Shown here piece by piece: positions 1 to 5,702 of a DNA stretch of 6,968 nucleotides (within the stretch, counting starts at the first letter, position 1; every line of letters starts with the position of its first letter). A program made the translations under genes and the position numbers. The notes under the pieces are model-generated. The model was not told the origin of the DNA, did no database searches, and saw nothing but the letters and a program-made list of their open reading frames with translations. Source of the stretch: JBPCOB01 sp051000715 (GTDB taxonomy: Bacteria; Actinomycetota; Actinomycetes; JALYNC01); contig JBPCOB010000152.1 in the NCBI GenBank assembly GCA_051000715.1, positions 1 through 6,968 of the forward strand, written 5' to 3'.

Positions 1-2
1 TC

Positions 3-368
3 CGCTACGCCGAGTTGATCGACGCCGGTTGGGCTGCCAACCCCCGCCCACCCCCGACCGGCAAACGCGGCGCCCCAAAACTCGGCCCCACCGGCAGCCT
101 GCTGCGGCGCCTGGACGAACGACGCCAAGAAGTCCTGCGCTTCGCCACCGACCTGGCCGTGCCCTTTACCAACAACCAGGCCGAGCGCGACCTGCGCATG
201 GCCAAGCTACAAATGAAGATCTCCGGCTGCTGGCGCACCACCGACGGCGCCGAGACCTTCGCGGCCCTACGCAGCTACGTCTCCACCATCCGCAAGAACG
301 GCATCGCCGTCCTGGACGCCCTGACCAACCTCCTCGCCGGCGACCCCTGGCTACCAGCCACGACCTGA
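3..368 (+). CDS. IS66-family transposase, C-terminal fragment (5' end outside window)
   Basis: The reading frame is open from the window edge and ends at TGA 366-368, giving about 121 residues of the C-terminus. The stretch NNQAERDLRM (from base 171) is the IS66 transposase signature around the last catalytic acidic residue, the Glu of the DDE triad. It is followed by K-ISGCWRT and a helical tail with SYVSTIRKNG, both typical of the IS66 catalytic domain (DDE_Tnp_IS66) and its C-terminal segment. A TTG at 15 could be read as a start, but homology to the family continues upstream of it, so the true start is outside the window. The protein would cut and join the ends of the element. The visible part has no frameshift or premature stop, so the gene may be functional. 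It lies convergent to the FGE gene with a 41-base gap. Confidence 0.92.
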   Translation, partial: RYAELIDAGWAANPRPPPTGKRGAPKLGPTGSLLRRLDERRQEVLRFATDLAVPFTNNQAERDLRMAKLQMKISGCWRTTDGAETFAALRSYVSTIRKNGIAVLDALTNLLAGDPWLPATT

Positions 369-380
369 CCAGCCCGGCCC

Positions 381-394
381 ACCTGAGTAGTTAC
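381..394. repeat. Putative IS66 right terminal repeat end
   Basis: Read from the outside inward (minus strand) this is GTAACTACTCAGGT. It starts with the GTAA expected at IS66-family tips and lies 12 bases beyond the transposase stop codon. The matching left repeat is outside the window, so only position and the four-base tip support the call. Confidence 0.4.
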
Positions 395-409
395 AGATTT
401 CCTGCCATT

Positions 410-1366
410 TCACAGATCCGCAGCGCACCTGAACCCGGTGTGTCCGGTGGAGGTATCCGGCGAGTTGTGGGTCCGGGCCGAGACCCGGTACCGGTTGCAG
501 TAGGACACGTGGCACAGGTAGGAGCCGCCCCGGATGACCCGGTCGGTACCAGTGGACGGACCCTGCGGGTCCACCCGGGTGGCCGGGCTGTCGACGCTGT
601 GCCAGTCGGCGGCGAAACGGTCCGCCACCCATTCCCACGCGTTGCCGGCCATGTTGTGAAGGCCGAATCCGTTGGGGGCGTACGTGTCCAGCGGAGCGGT
701 GCCCCGGTACCCGTCCTCAGCCGTGTTCTTCGTCGGGAACGTGCCCTGCCAGATGTTCGCCCGGTGGTTGCCGTGCGGGGTCAGCTCGTCGCCCCACGGG
801 TACTTCGCCTGATCCAGCCCGCCGCGGGCCGCCTTTTCCCACTCCGCCTCGGTGGGCAGTCGGGCGCCGCGCCACTGGGCGTAGGCGTTGGCGTCGTTCC
901 AGGAGACGTGCACAACCGGATGGTCGTCGAGACCGTCGCAGTTGGTGTCCGGCCCGAACGGATGCGCCCAGTCGGCGCCGTCGACGCCGATCCACCACGG
1001 CGCGTCGGCTACCCGGCCTCGGATCGCGCCGCGGCGGGCGCCTCGGGATGCCAGCCCGGCGAAGACGAAGGACCAGCCGAACGTCTCGGCTTCGGTCCGA
1101 TAACCGGTCTCCGCTACGAAGATCCGGAACTGGGCGTTGATGACGGCGAAGCGGTCGATGCGGTAGGGCGACAGGGTCACGGTCCGGACCGGAGACTCGC
1201 CGTCCTGGACATGGGAGTCGGCGTCCTCGCTGCCCATGCGGAACGGCCCCGCCTGGACGGTGACCATGTCGGCTTCGATGAGCGAGGTCGACCGGGCCAC
1301 GCCGGCGGCCGCATGCGCCGCGGGCCCGCCCTCCCGGCGGATCGAACCGCAACACGCATCAGTCAT
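410..1366 (-). CDS. Formylglycine-generating enzyme (sulfatase-maturating oxidase, SUMF1/FGE type)
   Basis: Predicted aerobic FGE, 318 residues. FGE oxidises the cysteine of the CxPxR motif in unfolded type I sulfatases to C-alpha-formylglycine, using O2 and Cu(I). The C-terminal core is diagnostic: GGSYLCHVSYCNRYR carries Cys285 and Cys290, five residues apart, matching the catalytic Cys272/Cys277 pair of the Streptomyces coelicolor enzyme. Other family landmarks are the opening MVTVQAGPFRMGS (34-46), RLPTEAEWEKAARGG (169-183), the WGDE turn (191-194) and GLHNMAGNAWEWV (235-247). An N-terminal CC pair (residues 5-6) resembles the CC near the N-terminus of other actinobacterial FGEs. No signal peptide is seen, so it should act in the cytoplasm. 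I chose ATG 1366; an in-frame GTG at 1399 would add 11 residues but starts inside the inverted repeat and has no ribosome site. Its likely clients are the two sulfatases encoded in the same window. The FGE fold is shared with other FGE-sulfatase domain proteins, but the paired active-site cysteines make true FGE by far the best call. Confidence 0.95.
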   Translation of the reverse strand: MTDACCGSIRREGGPAAHAAAGVARSTSLIEADMVTVQAGPFRMGSEDADSHVQDGESPVRTVTLSPYRIDRFAVINAQFRIFVAETGYRTEAETFGWSFVFAGLASRGARRGAIRGRVADAPWWIGVDGADWAHPFGPDTNCDGLDDHPVVHVSWNDANAYAQWRGARLPTEAEWEKAARGGLDQAKYPWGDELTPHGNHRANIWQGTFPTKNTAEDGYRGTAPLDTYAPNGFGLHNMAGNAWEWVADRFAADWHSVDSPATRVDPQGPSTGTDRVIRGGSYLCHVSYCNRYRVSARTHNSPDTSTGHTGFRCAADL

Positions 1367-1380
1367 GGCCACTCGATCAA

Positions 1381-1403
1381 TAAGGTGTGTAGTGTTCACC
1401 TTA
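1381..1403. promoter_or_regulatory. Inverted repeat in the FGE/ROK divergent gap, candidate operator
   Basis: A perfect 7-base dyad, TAAGGTG (1381-1387) and CACCTTA (1397-1403), is separated by 9 bases and centred on 1392. It sits in the 73-base gap between the divergent FGE and ROK genes, in a locally AT-richer patch of a GC-rich window. Arms of this size centred between divergent genes are what a dimeric winged-helix ROK regulator would bind, so autoregulation together with control of FGE is the natural inference. No near-consensus promoter can be assigned on either strand here, although TAATAA at 1402-1407 could serve as a weak -10 for ROK. Confidence 0.55.
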
Positions 1404-1425
1404 ATAATGCCGGTCGAGCGCGGTC

Positions 1426-1432
1426 AAGGTGG
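1426..1432 (+). promoter_or_regulatory. Ribosome binding site deciding the ROK regulator start
   Basis: AAGGTGG differs at one base from the AAGGAGG consensus and lies 7 bases before GTG 1440. The alternative ATG at 1407 has no such site and abuts the inverted repeat, so this site favours 1440 as the start. The first six bases also repeat one arm of the upstream dyad (AAGGTG). Confidence 0.55.
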
Positions 1433-1439
1433 TGAGCCG

Positions 1440-2702
1440 GTGGGCGGGCAGGACACGCTCAAGAGTGTGCGGCGCGCCCACGAAGCGGTGGTCATCGATG
1501 CCATCGCCCGAGCCGGGCCCCTGCCCAGGCTGGACCTGATCGAGCAGACGGGGCTGTCGCGCACCACCCTGCTCGCCGTGGTCACCGACCTGGTGGCCAA
1601 GGGCGCGCTGCTGGAGGGAAAGGCCGACTCCGCGCCGCGCCGGGGCCGCCCGACCCAACTGTTGCGGCTCAATCCCCGGGGCGGGCTCTGGATGGCGGTC
1701 GAGGTCGCACCGGCCCGGCTCCGCGTGGGCTTCGCCAACGCCGCGCACGAAGTCATCGCCACCGACGAGTGGCCTATTGCCGTGAACGCCGCCCGCGCCA
1801 CCCGGATGCGCGCGGTCGATCGGTTGATCGAACAGACCGCAACCCAGGAGGGCATCGCGCTCACCGCGTTGCGCGGGGCGGCCGTGGCCGGGGTGGGCGT
1901 CGATCCGTCCGGGCACGTCTCTCACGGACCCGAGATCGCCGATCCGGACGCCGCCGCGGTCCGCCGCCACGTGGCCAAGCGTTTCGGGGTGCCGACTCTG
2001 CTCAACGACAGCACCAGGTTGGCGGCCTTCGCCGAGGCCACCTGGGGCGTTGCGCGCGGCTGTAGCGACGTGCTGTTCGTCCGGCTGTCCCACTCCGTCG
2101 CGGCCGGGGTCATCGCCAATGGTCAGCTGGTCAGCGGGGCGATGGGGCGCTCCGGCGCTATCGGTCATGTGGTGGTGACGCCTGGCGGCCATCCCTGCCG
2201 GTGCGGCCAACGCGGCTGCCTGGAAACGGAAATCGGCGTCGGCGGCCTACTGCGGGACCTCACGGCCGCCGGGCTGGCCGTCAAGACTCCGACCGATTTA
2301 CTGGACCTGCTCGAGGCGGGCGACCGTACGGCCCGCACCGTCGTCCGCCGGGCCGCGCTGCTGCTCGTCGACGTCCTGGTTCCCGTGTTGGCCGCGCTGA
2401 ACCCCGAGGTGCTCGTTCTGGGCGGGGTGCTGGCTCGGGCCGAACACGATGTGCTCGAGGTCGTTCGCGAGCAGGTGGCCTCACGAGCCGTGCCCGAATT
2501 TGCGGAGAAGGTAAAGGTTGTCGCTGGACGTCCGTTGCACGGCTTCGAGGCGGTCTCGGGTGGCCTGGCCGTCTTGCTCACCGACGACCGCCGGCTTGAG
2601 AGCGTCCAGGACCGGATCAGGAATGCGCGGCCGGTGGTGCCGGAGCCGGTTGCCGGGCCGACTGATGACCGAATCGCTCGCCGCGCAGGCGTGTCGATCT
2701 GA
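1440..2702 (+). CDS. ROK-family transcriptional regulator (winged helix plus sugar-kinase-like domain)
   Basis: The predicted 420-residue DNA-binding regulator has the NagC/Mlc/XylR layout. Residues 10-65 form a MarR-like winged helix with the recognition segment LSRTTLLAVVTDLVAKG (39-55), followed by a basic GRPTQLLRLNP linker (69-79). From about residue 85 comes a ROK fold. Its zinc site is intact: His243, Cys253, Cys255 and Cys260 in GHVVVTPGGHPCRCGQRGC have the same spacing as His247/Cys257/Cys259/Cys264 of E. coli Mlc. The kinase phosphate-binding DxGxT motif is absent (VEVAPARLRVG at 87-97), so it should not be a glucokinase. LLND (187-190) keeps the Asp of the sugar site, but the usual Glu of E-x-G-H is Ala240. 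The start GTG 1440 is backed by a ribosome site. The gene is divergent from FGE and convergent with sulfatase A, overlapping it by 86 bases; the last 27 or so residues, rich in Arg/Pro, lie in the overlap. Probable role: repressor or activator of this sulfatase locus in response to a sugar. The ligand is unknown. Confidence 0.9.
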   Translation: MGGQDTLKSVRRAHEAVVIDAIARAGPLPRLDLIEQTGLSRTTLLAVVTDLVAKGALLEGKADSAPRRGRPTQLLRLNPRGGLWMAVEVAPARLRVGFANAAHEVIATDEWPIAVNAARATRMRAVDRLIEQTATQEGIALTALRGAAVAGVGVDPSGHVSHGPEIADPDAAAVRRHVAKRFGVPTLLNDSTRLAAFAEATWGVARGCSDVLFVRLSHSVAAGVIANGQLVSGAMGRSGAIGHVVVTPGGHPCRCGQRGCLETEIGVGGLLRDLTAAGLAVKTPTDLLDLLEAGDRTARTVVRRAALLLVDVLVPVLAALNPEVLVLGGVLARAEHDVLEVVREQVASRAVPEFAEKVKVVAGRPLHGFEAVSGGLAVLLTDDRRLESVQDRIRNARPVVPEPVAGPTDDRIARRAGVSI

Positions 2703-4095
2703 CCGTCGGCTCGGGCCGGCGATCGGCACGGGTGCGCACGGCCGGTTCGATCCGCGCGGCGACGTGCTCGAACTCGGCGATCTCCCGGATCAGCTGCTCC
2801 CGTAGCTCGGCGCACACCGGATCGTGTTCGACCGAGTCGATCAGATTCGCCAACTCGTGCGGATCGGCGGCCAGGTCGTACAGCGCGCGTTCGACGTACT
2901 GTTCGCTGCTGCCGGTCTGCTGCGGATTCGCATCCGGGGCGGCAACGTAGTACTTCCACCGGGTGGTGCGCAGCAGCCGCCCGACCTCGGACTCGCTGAC
3001 CTGGGCGAAGCCGGCCGCCATGGGCGCCGCGGGCCGGTCACGGCGCAGCAGGCTTTGACCCTGCACTCCGGCGGGTGGCTGCACTCCGACGGCGCTCAGT
3101 ACCGTCGGGACCACGTCGACGGTGCTGACCACGCCGGCGACACAGCCGCCGCCGTCCGCGCCGGGACCCTGCATTACCAGCGGCACGCGGATCGACGAGT
3201 CGTGGCACGAACGCTTGAACTCCCGGTTGCGGGTGCGGAAGTGCGAGCCGTGGTCGGAGGTGAAGACCACCAATGTGTCGTCGAGCAGGTCCAGGCTGTG
3301 CAACGCGTCGAGCAGCCGGCCCAGACATTCGTCCACCCGCTTGATCTGACCGAAGTAGCCGCCGAGATAGCCGTGTGCCGGCCCGCCGGCCGCTGCGATG
3401 TCCACCGGAACCCACCGACCCTCGTACCGCTCGGCGTACCCGTCGGGTGCCTGCTGCGCGTTCACCTCGTTCTGCTGGTGCGGCTCCAGCAAGGAGAGGA
3501 ACAGCAGGAACGGCTCATCGTGATGGTCGGCCAGGAAGCGGATGGCGGCGTCGGTGAGCGCGTCCGCCCGGTAGCCGGGCAGTTCGACCGGGGCGTCGTC
3601 GTCGTCGAACACCACGGTCCGGTACGCATCCGAGGTGAACTCCAGAGCATTTGCCCCCAGCCAGTGGCGATACCCGCCGCGGCATTCGGCCGGCACGGCC
3701 CGATGTCCTCGGCCGCTCAGGTGCCACTTGCCGATGTAGCCGGTGGCGTAGCCGGCCGAATCGAGCAGGTCGGCCATGGTCGGGGAGCCCGGGCCCAACC
3801 CGAGACCGTTGCGGAAAACGCCGGTGGCGCTGGGGTACTGGCCGGTCTGCAGCGATGAACGGGCCGGCGCGCACAGCGGATTCGTGGTGATGGCGCAGTC
3901 GGCGAAGGTTCCGCGCCGGGCCATCCGGTCCAGGTTGGGGGTGAGATCGAGCGGACAGCCGGCGTAGCCGGCGGTGTCCCACCGTTGCTGATCCGAGAGC
4001 ACCACGAGGACGTTGGGTCGACGGGTGTACGAGCCGTTGGGCGTCACAAACGGAGCCGCTTTGCCTCCGTGAAGGTGTTGCGTGGGCGTGTTCAT
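2617..4095 (-). CDS. Type I sulfatase A (formylglycine-dependent, CAPAR motif)
   Basis: Predicted sulfate-ester hydrolase of the alkaline-phosphatase-like superfamily, 492 residues. The active-site motif is Cys75-Ala-Pro-Ala-Arg79 within NPLCAPARSSLQTG, a C-x-P-x-R target whose Cys must be converted to formylglycine by FGE. Other landmarks are PNVLVVLSDQQRWDT (27-41, metal-binding Asp35), GYIGKWH (119-125, Lys123 and His125), LEPHQQN (203-209, His206) and FTSDHGSHF (278-286, Asp281/His282 metal ligands). RSCHDSSIRVPLV (295-307) and RALYDLAADPHELANL (403-418) follow. No signal peptide is present, which points to a cytoplasmic enzyme. ATG 4095 overlaps the sulfatase B stop (ATGA) and has a GAGGGAG site 8 bases upstream, so it is the second gene of an operon and probably translationally coupled. 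The last 40 or so residues are Arg/Pro/Ala-rich and look like a non-conserved tail; residues 465-492 overlap the ROK gene. Substrate cannot be assigned; phosphonate monoester hydrolases share the fold but sulfatase is preferred because FGE is adjacent. Confidence 0.92.
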   Translation of the reverse strand: MNTPTQHLHGGKAAPFVTPNGSYTRRPNVLVVLSDQQRWDTAGYAGCPLDLTPNLDRMARRGTFADCAITTNPLCAPARSSLQTGQYPSATGVFRNGLGLGPGSPTMADLLDSAGYATGYIGKWHLSGRGHRAVPAECRGGYRHWLGANALEFTSDAYRTVVFDDDDAPVELPGYRADALTDAAIRFLADHHDEPFLLFLSLLEPHQQNEVNAQQAPDGYAERYEGRWVPVDIAAAGGPAHGYLGGYFGQIKRVDECLGRLLDALHSLDLLDDTLVVFTSDHGSHFRTRNREFKRSCHDSSIRVPLVMQGPGADGGGCVAGVVSTVDVVPTVLSAVGVQPPAGVQGQSLLRRDRPAAPMAAGFAQVSESEVGRLLRTTRWKYYVAAPDANPQQTGSSEQYVERALYDLAADPHELANLIDSVEHDPVCAELREQLIREIAEFEHVAARIEPAVRTRADRRPEPTVRSTRLRGERFGHQSARQPAPAPPAAHS

Positions 4096-5555
4096 CGATG
4101 GTTCTCCCTCATCGGGACGAAGTCGGCGGTTTCGATCATGCGGTCGAGCAGACGTGCCCGAAGCTGCTCCAGATAGTCACGCTGGGCGGGATCCGAAATG
4201 ACGTTGCGCATCTCGTCCGGGTCGACCCGGAGGTCGTAGAGCTCATCCGGCTCGAGCAGACGGTGCACGTACTTGTGGCCGGCCGTGCGCAACATGACGC
4301 CCTTTCCATGGGCGATGCTGTCCTCGCGCTGCAACATCATGCGGGGGTAGTAGAGACCGGTGGGATCGGCCGGGGCGGCGAGCTCCATCGCCGCGGATTC
4401 GCCGGGCAGCCTGCCCCCTTCACACATCACGTCCTGGCGGTGCGGAGCACCGGGGTCACGCAGACAGGTCAGCAACGATCGCCCGAAATGGACGTAGTCG
4501 CGCGGAATACCGCACAGATCTTCGACCGTGGCCAGGACATCGATCAGCTCCACCATCGCTTCGGAAACACCATGTGCGCCCTCACCACGTGGTGGCTTGA
4601 TGACCAGAGGCACTCTGACCAGCACGTCCTCGAACAAGTTCTGCGCCTTCTCCGGCAGCCCGTAATCACCGGCGAAGTCTCCGTGGTCAGCGGTGAACAC
4701 GCACAACGTGTCGTCGTAGCTGCCCGACCGGCGCAGCGCCGAAATGACCTGGCCGAACAGTGCGTCCGTGCGTGCGCACATGCCCAGGTACGTCGCGCGC
4801 AGCTCTCTCCATTGGCCCGGGTTCCAGCCGCTCAGGCCCTGTCGTCTACGCAGTTCAGCGTGCGCACGCGGCTTTTCCCCCAGGTCCGGCGGAACCGGAA
4901 TCGGCTCGGCCACCTGTTCACGGGGAATGAGGCTGTACCACGGCTCGGTCACCGCGTACGGGCAGTGTGGCGTGAGCACGGTGAGCAGGATGCACCACGG
5001 TTCGTCGCCCTCACCGCGCGATTCGATCTGTCGCACCGCTTGGTCGACCCAGCGTTGGTCCTGGTCGTCGCGGCAAGAATCGTCGAGTCGACCGACGTAA
5101 TGCGAGTAATAGCCGGGAGTGTCGGGTTCACCCCACCATCGGTGCCAGTTGTCGACGCGCGGCTGGGCGGGAGTGCTGCCGATGGTGTGGTCGGCTGACG
5201 CCCGGATGGCTCCGGACTCCGACAGGGCAGCGGGACTCAGCGCGTCGTTCTTGCCGGCCCACCACACGTCGTAGCCGAGCTCGGTGAGCCGGTGCAGCAG
5301 GTTCGGTTCGTCGACCTGCAGCGGAAAGCCCTGGGTACGGTGCCCGCGGACGTGCGGGTACCACCCGGTCAGCAGCGAAGCGCGGCTCGGCACGCACACC
5401 GGGTTCTGGCAGAAGGTCCGGCTGAACGACACGGCGTCGGTGGCGACCAGTTCGTCCAGCACCGGGGTCACGCAGCCGGGCGTTCCCAGGTGGCCAAGGG
5501 CATCGCCGCGGTACTCGTCGGCCACGAAAATGATCAGGTTGGGGTGCCGGCGCAC
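4092..5555 (-). CDS. Type I sulfatase B (formylglycine-dependent, CVPSR motif)
   Basis: Predicted formylglycine-dependent sulfatase, 487 residues from GTG 5555. The catalytic motif Cys54-Val-Pro-Ser-Arg58 lies in NPVCVPSRASLLTG, the most typical bacterial sulfatase signature. PNLIIFVADEYRGDALG (5-21) carries the N-terminal metal Asp13. GYDVWWAGKND (94-104) contains the conserved Lys102, TPHCPY (195-200) the conserved His197, and FTADHGDFAGDYGLPEK (287-303) the Asp290/His291 metal pair and Lys303. FEDVLVRVPLVIKPPRG (308-324) and DELYDLRVDPDEMRNV (437-452) complete the family pattern. There is no signal peptide, so it should act in the cytoplasm. An ATG at 5642 would add 29 residues but has no ribosome site and lies upstream of the predicted promoter; GTG 5555 has GGAGGGAG at ideal spacing and starts just before the conserved fold. 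It is the first gene of the operon, and its stop overlaps the start of sulfatase A by four bases. It and sulfatase A differ widely outside the motifs, so they probably belong to different subfamilies and attack different bonds. Substrate unknown. Confidence 0.93.
   Translation of the reverse strand: MRRHPNLIIFVADEYRGDALGHLGTPGCVTPVLDELVATDAVSFSRTFCQNPVCVPSRASLLTGWYPHVRGHRTQGFPLQVDEPNLLHRLTELGYDVWWAGKNDALSPAALSESGAIRASADHTIGSTPAQPRVDNWHRWWGEPDTPGYYSHYVGRLDDSCRDDQDQRWVDQAVRQIESRGEGDEPWCILLTVLTPHCPYAVTEPWYSLIPREQVAEPIPVPPDLGEKPRAHAELRRRQGLSGWNPGQWRELRATYLGMCARTDALFGQVISALRRSGSYDDTLCVFTADHGDFAGDYGLPEKAQNLFEDVLVRVPLVIKPPRGEGAHGVSEAMVELIDVLATVEDLCGIPRDYVHFGRSLLTCLRDPGAPHRQDVMCEGGRLPGESAAMELAAPADPTGLYYPRMMLQREDSIAHGKGVMLRTAGHKYVHRLLEPDELYDLRVDPDEMRNVISDPAQRDYLEQLRARLLDRMIETADFVPMRENHR
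4104..4110 (-). promoter_or_regulatory. Ribosome binding site of sulfatase A inside the end of sulfatase B
   Basis: On the minus strand GAGGGAG lies 8 bases before ATG 4095, within the last codons of sulfatase B. Together with the ATGA overlap (4092-4095) it supports coupled translation of the two sulfatases, with the option of independent initiation. Confidence 0.6.
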
Positions 5556-5559
5556 ATCG

Positions 5560-5567
5560 CTCCCTCC
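5560..5567 (-). promoter_or_regulatory. Strong ribosome binding site deciding the sulfatase B start
   Basis: On the minus strand GGAGGGAG contains a full GGAGG core 7 bases before GTG 5555. No such site precedes the longer ATG 5642 alternative, so this settles the start codon. Confidence 0.8.
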
Positions 5568-5601
5568 GTGGCTATCTTGCGGTGGTGCTGACAGGTGGCC
5601 C

Positions 5602-5630
5602 TTGACATCATCCGATGGTGTTCTGATAAT
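5602..5630 (+). promoter_or_regulatory. Near-consensus sigma-70-type promoter of the solute-binding protein gene
   Basis: A perfect -35 TTGACA (5602-5607) and GATAAT -10 (5625-5630, five of six consensus bases) are separated by the ideal 17 bases. Transcription would begin near 5637, giving a leader of about 66 bases before ATG 5703. Such a good housekeeping-type match is uncommon in GC-rich actinobacterial intergenic DNA. Confidence 0.7.
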
Positions 5631-5636
5631 GGTCAA
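5607..5636 (-). promoter_or_regulatory. Probable promoter of the sulfatase operon, overlapping the opposite promoter
   Basis: On the minus strand, -35 TTGACC (5636-5631, five of six) and -10 GATGAT (5612-5607, four of six) are separated by 18 bases. The start would be near 5600, about 45 bases before GTG 5555. The -10 shares base 5607 with the plus-strand -35, and the -35 directly abuts the plus-strand -10. Confidence 0.45.
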
Positions 5637-5702
5637 CAGCATAGACTTTACAGCAGTTCAGCCGCCAGATCTTCACTGCCAGTGGGAAACCGAGGCGCCA
5701 CG

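Larger units (their letters stand above)
1..394 (+). mobile_element. Right-hand end of an IS66-family insertion sequence (left part outside window)
   Basis: The region holds the 3' part of an IS66-type transposase gene followed by a short tail ending in TTAC at 391-394. IS66-family elements commonly begin with GTAA and end with TTAC, so I place the outer edge at 394. This edge is an inference, because the left end needed to confirm the terminal inverted repeat lies outside the window. If it is right, the element sits 15 bases beyond the FGE stop codon and leaves that gene intact. IS66 elements usually create an 8-base target duplication, which here would be AGATTTCC (395-402). Confidence 0.7.

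Noticed and set aside
393..417. Direct repeat ACAGAT at 393-398 and 412-417 as an insertion target duplication
   Set aside because: Both copies lie on the same side of the predicted element end and overlap the FGE stop region; a six-base repeat is likely chance.
29..1435. Very long plus-strand open frame crossing the IS end and antisense to FGE
   Set aside because: Its translation is Arg/Pro/Gly-rich with no family resemblance, and it crosses two well-supported genes in other frames; it results from high GC and few stops.
1236..1439. Longer ROK starts (codons at 1236 or ATG 1407)
   Set aside because: 1236 lies deep within the FGE gene and its residues do not resemble a ROK N-terminus; 1407 has no ribosome site and abuts the inverted repeat.
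1440..2702. ROK gene as a sugar kinase
   Set aside because: It has an N-terminal winged helix and lacks the DxGxT phosphate-binding motif, so it is a regulator.
2824..3858. Long plus-strand open frame antisense to sulfatase A
   Set aside because: No recognisable motifs, while the opposite strand has all the sulfatase signatures; treated as a shadow.
4098..5198. Long plus-strand open frame antisense to sulfatase B
   Set aside because: Same reasoning: the minus strand encodes a complete sulfatase, and the plus frame lacks domain features.
5636..5655. Direct repeat ACAGCA (5636-5641 and 5650-5655) as a regulator site
   Set aside because: Two six-base copies 14 bases apart are too weak without conservation data; the spacing does not clearly match a helical repeat.
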